This document shows, in pieces, positions 24,107 through 36,981 of a stretch of 64,000 bases of DNA (within the stretch, counting starts at the first letter, position 1; each line of letters starts with the position of its first letter). The notes beneath the pieces were generated by a model that saw nothing but the letters and a program-made list of their open reading frames with translations, made no database searches and was not told where the DNA came from. The position numbers were made by a program, and so were the translations under genes. This DNA comes from Mangifera indica. Lineage: Eukaryota; Streptophyta; Magnoliopsida; Sapindales; Anacardiaceae. The stretch covers positions 17,853,894 through 17,917,893 of the forward strand of contig NC_058145.1 of the NCBI RefSeq assembly GCF_011075055.1, read 5' to 3'.

Positions 24107-24951
24107 GTCTAGAGTTAGTTATTTGCTTGAACTGGTGTCTTGACCCGAGAGGGGTAACAGAATGTGTAGATATATATGGGGCATCTGTCTTTCTTTTGGC
24201 CTCATTGTTGTTTTGTTTGAGCCTGCAACTGTCTGCAAGTTAGAACAAAGAGGGCGATGGGCACAAGGCAGGCTGCAGACAAATTTACAATGTGGAAACA
24301 AATTTTTAGTGTCCACATTCTGTTTTCTTCCCCAAAGATCCAGGCTCCTTGGTCTCGTATACATGATTAAAACAATGGGGTTCTGCCATTTCAAAAGCAC
24401 CAATATTGTCCATTGAAATGAATTAAAATTGCAAAAACCAGGTGAAAAATGGTCCTCAATTGTTCCAAATCATAACACTAATGTTATTTTCTGTTGAGAC
24501 CTTTTCATCAAATATGCTTTTTGCAACCTTTGAGTTAGGGAAATAGTATTTGATAATAGCTCACTCTGTGCTTTGATAATACAAAACAAGCAAATTTTTT
24601 TTTTTTTTTTTTGCAATAATAATATATTTTGATTTATCCAAAGTAGAGTTACATTCACCAATCAATATTACTTCAATTATCTCTTTACATATGTTATTAT
24701 AATAAATATATCTGTTAGTGAATTGTTACATTTATAGATAAAAAAATAATATATTTATATAATAAAATTCTTAATTTTAAGATAATTCTACTATATTTTT
24801 ATTTTTAAGAGAAATGTTAAATACGGACCTAGGAGTATTGTCCTCTGCCCTTTGTTCGCTCACCAGGGCGCTGGGCTCTTGCCTCGAACCTAGCAACTAG
24901 ATCCATGTGCATTTGTGTGGTGCCTTAAGCGACTAAGAGAAGTCATACTTA

Positions 24952-25235
24952 TTAGGCCGAACGACTATTTCTCACCCAAGGTTTGATGTTTTCTCAAGTT
25001 TTCATCTTTTAACTATGGAAACACCAAACACCCACTCATAGACGGTTAGATTTAACAAAATTTTAACGGTGATAAGGGTAAAATCGTCATTTTCACTATA
25101 ATATTAAAAATAAACTAAAATAGAACCTAATTTTACCCCCCTAAACTTTAAAAACTAAAATTTTTTCTCAGCCTAAGTTTTAAAAAATGGCAGTTTCACC
25201 TTAGGGTTTGGTTTTGAAATCTCCGGCGACCGTTC
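24952..25235 (+). mobile_element. Foldback-family element, partial copy
   Basis: It starts TTAGGCCGAACGACTATTTC and continues CACCCAAGGTTTGATG. It then carries GGGTAAAATCGTCATTTTCA, CCCCCCTAAACTTTAAAAAC and CACCTTAGGGTTTGGTTTT in the same order as the copy at 52631. The matching right arm is not seen here, so the copy is partial or has lost its other half. Confidence 0.55.
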
Positions 25236-27327
25236 CGGCTCCATTGCCTACGGACTTTTGCAATGGGAGCCCAAACAAAATAATTAGCAAAATAACCAAA
25301 TACTCAAACACAAGAATAGTATTTATGTGAAAATTCCAATGATGGAGATAAAAAAGACTACAAGACGAAGAGAAAATAATTTTTGTTCTCTCTGTCTTGG
25401 GATCTTTGGGAGCCTCACACTATATTTACTTACAGTTTGCATGTTCTTGAAGTCATACTTGTTTTACTGTAGATAGTTGCTACTATATCTAGAAGTAGTT
25501 GAGTTGTATGAGTATATCTACCATACCCACATATCTCTTTGAAAATCTAACTTTCAGATTAGCACTTTTTAAATTCAGATAACCCTTTACAATTTTCGGG
25601 TCACTACAATACGAGAACTTGGGCGTGCACAAGTACCCTGTCAAGAAAAATGCTCCAGATTTTTTTTTTTTTTCTGATAAAAGCAAAGATCCATACATCA
25701 TATTGCTTGTTGTAAACAGGCAATATGCTAAACTCCAATGTGATATGATTCCTCGAATTTGCCACCTCGTTCAGGTTAAATCATGGTTGTTATTTGGATC
25801 CGTTATGCCGGTTCAGTTTGCTCAGTCTGTGATGTGGGCATCGATGGAGTTTGTTGCCTCCAATGGCGAGTTTTACTAAGGAATCTGCGCATATTTTGGT
25901 AATATTCATGTTGCAACCCGCTTGCGGGGTGTGATTTAAAATTGTTTCCAGGAGAAGTTTACAAGAAATGCTGGTGGAATGTGAATTGAAGTAAGCAGCC
26001 AGAAGCAGTTGTTCTTTAATGTGGTTTATCTCATGCATCAGGAAATACTGAGGAGTGGATTCAGCCCGAATACATTCTTTGGCTCAAAATAGCCAAATTT
26101 ATGTTTATTATTTTAAAGACATTATATATTTTAACAATAATAATAATTATCTAGTCATTAACCTGACAATAATACCGTATATAAATTTAAATAAATTTAA
26201 AAACATTATTATAAATTCTAAAAAACTCAAATTTAATTTTTTAAATCAAACGTATCAATGTTTTTCATTGGAAAAAGGCCAAAAGATTTATTCCAATCAA
26301 AAGTTTATTTTATTAACAAAGTCTCATAAATTAATTTCTAAAAATCTAAAACCCATTTATCTATCGCTTTGGTTAAAAAATTCCATCTGAGATAAGGGTG
26401 AGAAAGATCATCTATGTGTTTATATTAAAAGTTTATTTATATAAATTACTATTATAAATTAGATTTTTATTATTAAAATAATTAATTTTTTAAATGTGTG
26501 AGACTAATAATTAATTAATATGAAAAAAAGTGTCATCATTATCATTTAATTAAATTTAAATGATGGTGATATATACATGCTTCTTCTTCTTCCCTAAGCC
26601 TCAGATAAATCTGACTATGCATATACAGTTTCTTCTTCTTCTTCCTCTTCTTCCAAGAAAACAGCTTTTGTTATTGTAAACTGATCCATCCCCAATTCTT
26701 TCAATCTTTCAATTCTTGAACTGATTGAGAATTTGGAAGAAACCCTTTTCAATCTTGTCTCAGTCTCTCTCAATATTCATTTATCACCAAAGATTCAACA
26801 AAAGCCGGTGGACGCTTATATGATTCCATTTATATTTGTATTAAATTTACTTTTAATGGTAATTTTTTGGGTTTTGCAATTGAGTAATTTTACGTATACT
26901 TATTTTGAGTATATAAATATGTATATAATTTAAAATCATCTTATCATATAATACACACACTTATTAAGAAAAAAATAAAAAATTTTATCATTAAACTAAC
27001 AAAAAATAATTAACCAAATAAATGATAAATAGGTAATTAAGTTCATCAAAATTAGTTGTTAATACTTTATCAATTGACTAGACTAGACTTTACGTGGAAA
27101 TAAATCTTTTGGCTCTGGGAAAATGAGAAAATATAAATTCTGATATGAAATTATGTGGTGCACATTTCATATCAAATGAACTACAATTACAAAAAAATTT
27201 CAAATTTTTTTACCTATTTAATAATTAAATATAAAATCCAAATTTCGTTGTTTTGACTGTTGGGTTTGAGCCTCCCCAAATAGAAAATTTTACTATAGAA
27301 GTTTGACTTATGTCATTCAAACATTTG

Positions 27328-27600
27328 CAGGGCCAAATGACTATTTTTCATCCATGATTTAATAAATTTAAATATTTATTTATAAATAATTATAATTAAA
27401 ATTTTTTAATAAAAAATAAAAATAAAATTATTATTTTATTAATAATATTAAAAAATATATAATTTATTATATTTTCTATTATAAATTTTAAAAACTAATA
27501 ATTTTATCTCTATTTTAAGTTTTTTAACTTTAAAAAGTAATATTTTTCCCCTTCGAATTTAGGATTTATTTTCTTTCTCTCTTTGTCTACCATATCTGAT
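27328..27600 (+). mobile_element. Foldback-family element, diverged copy
   Basis: CAGGGCCAAATGACTATTTT followed by CATCCATGATTT matches the family terminus. Downstream AAAAACTAATAATTTTATCT and TTTCCCCTTCGAATTTAGG correspond weakly to the interior of the copies at 24952 and 52631. It is strongly AT-eroded. Confidence 0.4.
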
Positions 27601-28260
27601 CGCTAACAACAATGTTTTCAACTAACAAAACTCTAACGAACACATTTTTATATCTTAGACGTGCTTTCTCATCGACAAAGACTAAATAAAGTAATATAGT
27701 TTCATAAAATATATATTTTCAAAATAATCATTTAATATCTAACCAAATGCCAAAAGTCACCACCACCAAAAATTCAAACTTACGAATTTGAGATTACTGA
27801 CATTGAAAGTAATGTGATATTACTATTTAAATTATGTATGATAATATTTTATAATTAATTAAATAAATAATAAAGAGCATTAATGTTAATGTATTGCCAT
27901 TTGATTAATAATTAAAAATAAAATAAATAATTAACTCATCAATCATATTATGATTATATCATTTAATAAGTGTTTGGTAATACCCAATTTATTAATACAT
28001 GTGACTCATTTTTGTATTTGGATTTTGTACAAGTAGTATTGTTTCTAATACAAGGATATTCAATAAAGACAAAATCATAATTTTCCCAAGCGACATCGTG
28101 TGTAGAAGGGTAATTCTAGTATTTAATATTCAATACAAGGTTAATATTGTCTTAGAAATGGTACTATTGGATCAACAGAGGGGTAAAATTGTCAATTGGG
28201 GGATTAACAGTACTTATCAAAGAAATCCATAATGTGGGACTTTTAAAACGGCACCGTATC

Positions 28261-28391
28261 TTTGAAATTTTGGCGCCATAAAAGCAAAGCTTCTCATTTC
28301 AGCCTCTCTCTTTTTACATATATATAAACCCTACCCTCTGCCCTTGTCTTTCAGTAGGCACAACACAATTTGATCACTCAATTTGCAGAAA
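28261..28391 (+). promoter_or_regulatory. SSRP1 promoter: E2F-type site, TATA box and telo-box
   Basis: TTTTGGCGCC at 28268-28277 fits the plant E2F consensus (TTTSSCGC). TATATATAAA just downstream (about 28318-28328) is a TATA box. It runs into AAACCCTA at 28326-28333, a telo-box common in plant genes expressed in dividing cells. The start codon is at 28392. Together they suggest cell-cycle-linked expression, as expected for a chromatin factor. Confidence 0.6.
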
Positions 28392-31300
28392 ATGACGGAC
28401 GGTCACCTCTTCAATAACATCTCTCTGGGCGGCCGTGGCGGCACTGTACGTTCCAATCTTTCTCTCTCTCTTTTTTTTTTTTTTTTTATAGATTTTCATT
28501 TTCTTGTGCGATGTTGCAATTTTCTTCCCTGATTTAACTTTATATGTATACACACACACACGAACGGCGCATTTTTTTGTTTTCAAGTTTAGCTCATCGA
28601 CTCTGTTATTCGAAACCCTAATTATGGGGTCTGTTCTGAGAAATTGAGAAGTATTGGAACTTTAATTGTCCTTTAAGATCTTAATGTGAGGGATATTGAA
28701 CGGATGGTTAGGAATTTTTCGCTTTTTTATGTGATCAAATTTATTTGTAAATTACGTTAGAAGGGATTTCAATCTCTAATGAAGAAATGATAGTACTTCG
28801 ATTATTTTTCATTGATCATGATTGTTCTATTCTTTGAAAATGCAGAATCCTGGCCAGCTTAAAATTTACTCAGGGGGGATTGCATGGAAGAAGCAGGGTG
28901 GTGGTAAAGCAGTGGAACTTGACAAGGCTGATATTGCGGGGGTTACATGGATGAAAGTCCCCAGGACAAACCAACTTGGTGTTCGAAGCAAAGATGGGTT
29001 GTATTATAAATTCATTGGATTTCGTGACCAGGTATGGCAAACTTTTCTGGATTTTGTATGTTAATTAGTTTCTTTTTTCTGGAAGTTGGAACTAGACATG
29101 TTCAAAATCTTTCTTAGTGTTACATGTACACTATAAATTTCTGATAAATAATGGAAATGGATATTGTTAATTTGAATTTTCTTATGTGTTATGGAAGAAA
29201 CTTCTCTTGAACCATGTCTTTTACTAGCATTTGTGACTTTTCCTGGATACTGTACCACTCATTGTGGAGACTAATTCCTTCACTCAAATGACCTTCCAAA
29301 GAATTATCCAACTTGTTGATCATTACCTTCTGCTTCTGTTATTGCCTTGTAGGATGTTGCAAGTTCGACCAATTTTTTCCAGAGTAATTTCGGTATAACA
29401 CCGGAAGAAAAGCAGCTTTCTGTCAGTGGTCGTAATTGGGGAGAAGTTGATTTAAATGGTCAGTGATTGTTGTTTGTTCATCAAGTCATTCAATTTTAAT
29501 GGTCATTCTTCTTATTTTATGCTTCCTTACATGTGCTTTTTTTATCATATGATATGGTAATATATGAACTTTATGATATTGTCCTAAGTTATTATTTCTT
29601 CCTATTTGCATTTTTCATTCGTGTTAATGGGGTTAGTTGACTTTCTTGGTTGTATGCTTTCTTATCTAGTGTGTGCTATCCTGCCTGTCAGTCAGTCAGT
29701 TAATTAGTTTTATGGTGTACCCTTTTTTACTATCTGCAGGGAACATGCTGACTTTTATGGTTGGCCAAAAGCAGGCATTTGAAGTATCTCTAGCAGATGT
29801 CTCACAAACACAACTTCAGGGAAAAAATGATGTAATCCTGGAGTTCCATGTCGATGATACAACTGGAGCTAATGAGGTCTGTGCAGCAGTTTAACTATAT
29901 TTGATGCTCATGGTCCTGAAGCTACCTAGAAGGAGCAAAATTCAGGCTTTATTTGTACATATTTACAACTAGCTGCTCATTTGATTAAGATAGCTTCTTC
30001 TGGAGAGATGCTACTGTATTTCTGAGTATGTTTTTGTTTATTATTGATGACAGAAAGATTCATTGATGGAGATAAGTTTTTATATCCCTAATTCCAACAC
30101 ACAATTTGTTGGTGATGAGAATCATCCACCAGCTCAAGTGAGTTTGTTTTTTGTTATTTATTATCCTCTCCCTTTTTTCTCAGTTAAAATCTTTTGATTG
30201 TTTGCTGATTTGGTCAATAAACTGTATGTTAGGTGTTTCGTGATAAAATTATGTCAATGGCTGATGTTGGAGCCGGAGGTGAAGAAGCTGTTGTTACATT
30301 TGAAGGCATTGCAATCCTCACACCAAGGTAGTATAAAACTAAGATTGTGAAAGCAGTGCACTAACATCAATTTGAATAATCCTTTTGAAGTTATATTTAT
30401 AGTTTCACCTCATAAGGTGGATCTTTTCTAGTTGTTGTTCATTTCATTTTCTTCTGATGAGTATATGATTTATTCAGGGGTCGGTATAGTGTTGAACTTC
30501 ATCTTTCATTCTTGCGGCTACAAGGACAGGCTAATGACTTTAAGATCCAGTACAGCAGTGTTGTCCGCCTCTTTTTACTTCCAAAGGTATAATTGATTCT
30601 ATTCTTTTGGCTTGCATGTGTACAAGAGCACTGATGACAGTCATTCATTCATATTTCTTTAATCCTTTGACTTAGACAAATATTGATTTGTTTATATAAT
30701 CACTGTAGTTGTTCAATAATATATCCACAAAATTGACATGAAGTTATTTTGTGTTTTAACAGTCTAACCAGCCTCATACCTTTGTTGTTGTTACTCTTGA
30801 TCCACCAATTCGTAAAGGTCAAACATTGTACCCGCATATTGTTTTGCAGGTATTTTTGGTTCATTCAGTTGATTTTTCTAGTTCTTGGCTTGGTTTAAGT
30901 GTAATAATTTTGTTTTTCATTCGCACAGTTTGAAACTGATTATGTGGTTCAAAGCGAGTTGTCATTGAGTGAAGATCTTTTGAACTCAAAGTATAAGGAC
31001 AAACTAGAACCATCATATAAGGTAATTGCTCTTTTTGTTAGTCAATTTCTTGCGTCTGGAGCTACATTTTGGTACTGCTTTGTTATTGCTTTAGATCTAT
31101 ACAAACGTGACTGGGACCTGGGCTTGTAAGTTTGTGTGTGAAGTAAACTGCATATGATTAACATTTTTAAACAAACAGGGACTCATCCATGAGGTATTCA
31201 CTATGATATTGCGTGGTTTGTCTGGTGCTAAAGTAACTAAACCAGGAAAATTCCGTAGTGCTCAAGATGGCTATGCGGTTAAGTCATCATTGAAAGCTGA

Positions 31301-33132
31301 AGATGGTGTGTTGTATCCCCTGGAGAAGAGCTTCTTTTTTCTACCCAAACCACCTACCCTTATCCTTCATGAGGAGGTACATCTTGTAATCTCTCAAACA
31401 GATGACAATTATGTCTTGCTATCAAATTGATCCTGAACTTTTGTAACTACTTTTCTTGCTAGATTGACTATGTGGAGTTTGAGAGGCATACTGCTGGTGG
31501 CTCAAATATGCATTACTTTGATCTTCTTATCAGACTGAAAACTGAGCAAGAACATTTATTTCGCAACATTCAGAGAAATGAATATCATAATCTCTTTGAC
31601 TTCATCAGGTTACCATGAGTTTCTCAGCTTCTTACATGGATTATCATTGGACTGTCCATATTTTTGATATGGACATTTTTATGCAGTGGGAAGGGCTTGA
31701 AAATTATGAACCTCGGAGACATTAAAACTGCAGATGGTGTGGCTTCTGTACTACAGGATGAGGATGATGATGCAGTTGATCCACATCTTGAGAGAATTAA
31801 AAATGAAGCTGGTGGTAATGAGAGTGACGAAGAGGTAAACTCTTCAATTGATTACAAGCTTTGGTGATGAATTTATCTCACAATTGTGGTTGGGTTCATA
31901 GTTTTTATCAATAGCTGTTTGTCCTGCATCTTTATCAGTAAGTTCTTACATTTTTTCCCCCAATTATAACATACCTTTTTATATTCAATTTAGCCTTTCT
32001 ATTATATTGGTTAGGATCCTGAATGTGATTGTAAATATTTCCTTCCCCCTTCTCTTTCTTTATTTCTCTTCCTGGTTTTGTTGCTTGAAATAATATGTTT
32101 TGATTTCCACACCTCCACGGCAATGTTTATTTGTCACTTGTCTGCAAATCCTATGTAATAGTATGTATTTTTACTACATTTTACTGAAATTATGCAGGAT
32201 GAAGACTTTGTTCTTGAAAAGGATGATGGAGGGTCGCCAACTGATGATTCTGGGGAGGAGGAATCTGATGCTAGTGAAAGCGAAGGAGAGAAAGAGGCAA
32301 GTTGTTGTCTTCATTTACTTCCTTAAATTTATTGTCATGTTTTATTCTCCATCTCACATCAAATGAATCATTTCTTTCAGAAGCCTATCAAAAAGGAACC
32401 AAAAAAAGAGCTGTCAACATTGAAGGCATCCACCTCAAAGAAAAAATCCAGAGATGGAGATGAAGACGGCTCAAAGAAGAAAAAGCAGAAAAAGAAGAAG
32501 GATCCAAATGCACCAAAGAGGGCTATGTCTGGTTTCATGTTCTTCTCACAAATGGAAAGGGAGGTGGGTTTTGTAATACTACCCTGTAACTCTGTTCTAC
32601 GGTTTTTACATTCACAGTTAAGTTAAACATGCCAATACAATTTTTGGATACTAGGATGAATTATGTGAACCTAGCAGTCGGTCTATTTTCCCATTAAGCT
32701 ATTAAATCTATAAATCTATTCAACATTTTTTCGAGTAATGGTTAGTGTTTGACATTGATGCATTTTGAATGAGGATTTTTAATAATTCATTTGCTGATTT
32801 TGTTGTGCTGTTACAGAATATAAAGAAAAGTAATCCAGGAATTGCATTTACTGATATCGGAAGAGTTTTGGGAGATAAGTGGAAAAAGATGACAGGTATT
32901 TAAGAATTGATTAACGTCGCTAGCAGTTCCATCTTTACAGACTTCCTGCTTATAACACTTTGTCATCTATCTGTGTTACTCATGATGCATATTTCTGTCT
33001 GTAGCGGAGGAGAGAGAACCCTATGAAGCCAAAGCTCGAGCTGATAAAAAGCGTTACAAGGATGAAATTGATGGATATATGAAGAAGGATCCAATGAATA
33101 TTGATTCAGGTAATGACTCCGACAGTGCATAG
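28392..33132 (+). CDS. SSRP1: FACT complex subunit SSRP1
   Basis: SSRP1 is the HMG-box subunit of the FACT histone chaperone, which with SPT16 opens and reassembles nucleosomes during transcription and replication. Sixteen exons: 28392-28445, 28846-29031, 29353-29458, 29740-29876, 30054-30137, 30233-30327, 30478-30586, 30763-30849, 30929-31021, 31179-31376, 31463-31608, 31687-31834, 32198-32296, 32381-32563, 32817-32895 and 33005-33132. They give 643 residues. The N-terminal and middle PH-like domains are followed by an acidic stretch ([25 protein letters not shown]), a lysine-rich linker ([16 protein letters not shown]) and one HMG box from about residue 555. The end DSGNDSDSA matches plant orthologues. 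The intron after exon 13 starts with GC. A GT four bases downstream would break the frame. Confidence 0.97.
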
Positions 33133-34013
33133 AAAAGTTTCATGCAGAAAGAAGCACAAAATCATCATCTCAGGACTTGGCGAGCAACTGGGATTTAGGT
33201 TTTTAGGTTTTATGGCATCACCAACCGGAAGTCAGACCTATATATATATATATATATATATATATGCATTTATATCACATTTTCCCAATTAAAATCCAAT
33301 TTTGTTAACGGAAATTTGATAATAAAAAGACAAAAGTTTCATTTTGTTTTTATTGGCCAGCAGTTCGAAATTGCATCTGCCAGTGGAGACATGGGTCACT
33401 TTTGATGAGAAAGAGGGGATTGAGGAAGGTGGAAGAGAAAGGAGAAAACCGAAAAAAAAAAAAAATTAAAGAGAGGTTTAATACTAGGGAATTATTATAA
33501 TTATAAATTCTGTCTTATTTTAAAAGTCAGATTTTGAGCGAATTGTGTTCAGGGGTGAAAAAAATGCTTTGGATCAAACCTTGGATGGGAGAATGTAATT
33601 CTTTTCATGGCTTTTCATTATTCTTATCTCTTATATTCCTTTCCACCAATTTGGAACAAATTATAATTTTTTTTTAAAAAAAGAACACATTCCAAGTCAA
33701 TTAAAGGTGCATTCACGATTGAAATAGATCATTTGGGTTAGAAAAAATAAAATAAAATAAATAAAATATATATTTTTCATCATTATTTCATTTCATTGAT
33801 CAAAAGTGCAAGACGTTCAAATATTATGAAATATTTCTGGTTGATTCAAATGACTGCAAAAAATTCACATAAATGAAAACTCAACCATAAAGTGAAAGTT
33901 TGTATACTTACATTTACACCCCCAAAAATCAAAACACTAATTAATGGGAAGCCTTAGCGGATTATATTATAATCTCCTATTATTTATTAAATTGTTATTC
34001 TTAATAAAGTAAT
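33133..34013. other. Convergent spacer between SSRP1 and pectate lyase
   Basis: This holds the SSRP1 3' untranslated region, including a TA microsatellite, and the pectate lyase 3' end. CAAACCTTGGATGGGAGAAT near 33575 is another eroded terminus of the CACCCAAGG foldback family in reverse. No gene is seen. Confidence 0.55.
33239..33265. repeat. (TA)n microsatellite in SSRP1 3' region
   Basis: An uninterrupted TA dinucleotide tract of about 13 units lies about 107 bases after the SSRP1 stop codon. It is likely transcribed as part of the 3' untranslated region and polymorphic between individuals. Confidence 0.9.
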
Positions 34014-35631
34014 CTAACATTTCTGTCCAATGTGGCAATAAAGCGCCCCGGCATATCGAGTGATCAAGTTGGCCATGGTCCCTGGCTGGGCCTTGATCAA
34101 CTCTTTCTCGGAGAAGTTCAATGGGGCATTTGGGTCCCCAGAAGCGTTAAAATATGCTCCATTCATGAACAAATCATCCTCTGATTTCCATAGCCAGTGC
34201 TTCCATTCGTCGTAGGTTGCATAGTTTCTGTTCGTCACCTGTGGAGAAATATTTGGATATGAAATCTTTACCTGTAAAATTCAGTTTGAATTTACATGGT
34301 GGGATTTGTATGTGTTTACCGATTTTGCCCTGGGGTCGGGCGGGGCAATAAACCTGTTGCCCTGGCTGATAATGGTGGGATTTTTGCTGCCACCGATGGC
34401 ATACATTAGCCAATGTGTGTAGTCATTGTTGACCACATGGAAGAACCCCAATCTGCACCTTGGCATTCTCTGAATCAGTCCTTGTCCGAAATGGTTGAAG
34501 GCGATTGTCACTTGCATCATTGTATCGGCTGAGTAACTGTCACTTGCTCCCAGCAATATGACCTGCATCAGCATCAGGATCATGAAACTGTGTCAGCATC
34601 GGTGGATGATCATTTTCCAGGAGAGAAAAAGGATTTGATTTGTACTGTACATCATTGTGCTTGGTGAAATGGCTATTTGAAATGGTGACAGCAGTGGAGC
34701 CCATGATGACATCAATGAGTCCATCCTGGCATTGAGACATGGAAAGATGATCAAGCCAAATGTTACACGAACCAAAGATGGAAATCCCATCTCCATCGCT
34801 GGCAGTTCTCTGGCCTAAATGATCTACAGAATCTCTAATGGTGCCGCCGCTGGTGGGGACGATGTGATGAATGTGAAGTCCATGGATGATCACATTCTGG
34901 ACATACTGGATTGTAATTCCAGATCCAAAAGCAATGTGCACATCAAATCCTCGGGCATCAATGGTCTTGTTGCTTGTCACAATCAATTCCTGAGTCAGCT
35001 TGATGTGCATATCTCTGGCAAAAATGATCCACAAGGGTCCATTCTGAATCACAGCGTGCCTCAAAGTCCCCGGTCTTGGTTCCTGGACATCGTCGTCTGC
35101 ACAATCTGTCACCACATAAAATGGCCCCCCTTCTCCTCCCGTTGTCTTGTAGCCGAATCCTTTCACACATTTGGCTAGTAACTGCCTATTGTCTGCCCAA
35201 TCTTCACGGCATCTCCAGCATTGATCAATGGGGTTCGTCGCCTCGCATTCACCGCCCTTTCTTCGATGTGACATCCCACTCCTAAACACAGTCCCGAGCT
35301 TAAACAAACCCCTCCTCGTACTAGCCTCCTCGTGTGAAGAACTATAATACATACACCAACAAATTTTTTGTTAAGTCAAAAAATTAAAACGAAAGTGAAA
35401 GTTACATTTATAGCATGGAATGAATGAATTAGATAATTACTTTTGAAAATGCATGTTTAAGTCATTTAAGACGGATAGAGGATCAGGATGGTATGATTCA
35501 ACCGTTGCTTTCCTGGCTTCCTCGGCACGACGCCTCCAAACCTCATCATATTCGGCAATGTTGGCCGAAAGGCGGGGGATCAAGGAGGCCAAAGAGATGA
35601 GAAACACTAGATTCAACCTAGTTAACTCCAT
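34014..35631 (-). CDS. Pectate lyase, polysaccharide lyase family 1
   Basis: This is a secreted enzyme that cleaves de-esterified homogalacturonan in cell walls by beta-elimination. Exons, high to low, are 35441-35631, 34651-35341, 34320-34562 and 34014-34238, for 449 residues. A signal peptide ([19 protein letters not shown]) is followed by the plant pectate lyase N-terminal region, the cysteine-rich [16 protein letters not shown], and the parallel beta-helix. Family signatures are [38 protein letters not shown] with calcium-site acidic residues, and QRMPRCR, which carries the expected catalytic arginine. About 30 residues before NPIDQCWRC ([20 protein letters not shown]) are more variable. 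All introns are GT-AG. It diverges from VDAC across about 1.35 kb. Pollen or anther expression is possible by family resemblance, but nothing in the sequence shows it. Confidence 0.94.
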
Positions 35632-36981
35632 TGCAGCTAACTAAAAACTTTAATGTTTGTGTTGTGATGAAATTTCAGTTTTTTTTTTTTTTTTTCTAAA
35701 TTTTTTTACCAAAATGGGTAAAAAATCCTGAAAGGTCTGGGAATGAACCTTGTTCCTTCTGTGGTTCAATCCCACCTTGGAATAATTTTGAAGTTGTTTT
35801 TTTTTTTTTAATTTTTTTAATTTAAGAGAATGGTATTAGTTTAGGGGTTCAAGGTGTGGTGTGTTTTTATACTTCTTTCCTGAACAAATTGGCTCTAAAA
35901 TTGACTGCGCAAAATGTGGAGAGCCACCATATTTGCAACTATTCTATTATTAACGAAGGTCAAGGGTGCATATTTTTATACATAAAAAAGTGTACTTACA
36001 ATTACATTTTGACTTACTTGACCCTTAAAAAATCAGTTCCAAAATAGCTTAAAGGGCACCTGTTGGACAAATATACACAAGTCACATTGATTTGCCCCCG
36101 TGATTTGAATTACAGGTTGACACTGACTTGGTCGGATTTATACATATTTTTATTCAAGCTTAAATGGGATGAAACTATTTATATTTAAATTTATAATTCA
36201 AATTTATAATTTAAATTTATGACATAAATTTAGTATATTTGTATAAAATAGATCGAGTTTAAATTGATCTAAATATTCAAATATACTAATTGAATCCAAA
36301 ATAATATTATTTTTAAATTGAATTCAAACTTCAATTTATTAATCTAAAATTAAATTTTTTGAATTCAAACTGTTTTTGAACTAAATTTTATTCAAGTTTA
36401 ATCTTGATCAACCTAATAAGTTATTCACTTTTTGTGAAATTATTCTAAAAATAATATTATATATAAATAATAATATATTATATATCACAATTTTAAATTA
36501 TTATTAAATAATATTAATTTATAATAATATATTATTATTTATAAAAAAATTATATATATTATTTATATGATTTTATTTATGTTTTAAATAAGTCAAAAAA
36601 ATGATTTGAAAAAGATGAGGGTATCGACAAAATGGATCGTGGGATTTGAGGCTGCGAAGCCCAACAACTGAAACTGACCAAATCTGCTGGAACCCAACCC
36701 ATTAAACACTAAAACCCTAACATTAAACCTCCAAAAAAATGTCACTGCATCAACGGCCAACTCATCGAGACACCGACCGGCTCTTTTAATCCAACGGCTC
36801 ACATTTTCTTGTGAAACAAAGAGAACAAAAATCGCAGAAAGGTGAAATTAGGGTTTTCCCTTCTTTTTCTGTGGCTTATACATATTAAATCTGCAACATT
36901 CTTAGCTTTCTTTGTAGCTTCTCCCTTCTGGGGTTTACTGGGTCCCGTTATTTTGTTCAAAAGCAAGAGAAAAATTCAATC
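35632..36981. other. Divergent intergenic region, pectate lyase and VDAC promoters
   Basis: The two genes are transcribed away from each other. About 36105-36420 is a degenerate TTTAAATTGAATTCAAAC-type repeat tract and 36420-36560 is almost pure A/T. TTAGGGTTTTCCC near 36848 contains a telo-box in reverse, about 130 bases before the VDAC start codon, fitting a housekeeping gene. I see nothing else. Confidence 0.5.

Larger units (their letters stand above)
24107..28260. other. Repeat-rich region between WRI4-like and SSRP1
   Basis: The two flanking genes diverge. The first few hundred bases should be the WRI4-like promoter. Around 24840-24960 there is a dispersed GCGCTGGGCTCTTGCC-type sequence, then two foldback-family copies (24952 and 27328). 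From 25260 to 25880 the sequence resembles worn retrotransposon DNA (GGGAGCCCAAACAAAATAAT; GGGAGCCTCACACTATAT), but I find no intact reverse transcriptase or integrase motif. A CT-rich patch near 26580-26800 looks leader-like but is followed by no recognisable protein. Confidence 0.5.

Noticed and set aside
25260..25880. Possible LTR retrotransposon
   Set aside because: Some words look like copia-type LTR or internal sequence, but I found no paired LTRs, primer-binding site or polymerase motifs. It is left as unspecified repeat DNA.
26055..26390. Plus-strand open frame of 111 codons
   Set aside because: It is Asn/Ile/Lys-rich, as expected from A/T-rich DNA, and lies in repeat-rich spacer.
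26733..26933. Open frame after a CT-rich, leader-like patch
   Set aside because: It starts at a non-ATG codon, is short and hydrophobic, and has no recognisable family. It is not enough to call a gene.
32296..32301. A GT donor four bases downstream in SSRP1 exon 13
   Set aside because: Using it shifts the frame of the HMG-box exon. The GC donor keeps 643 residues in frame.
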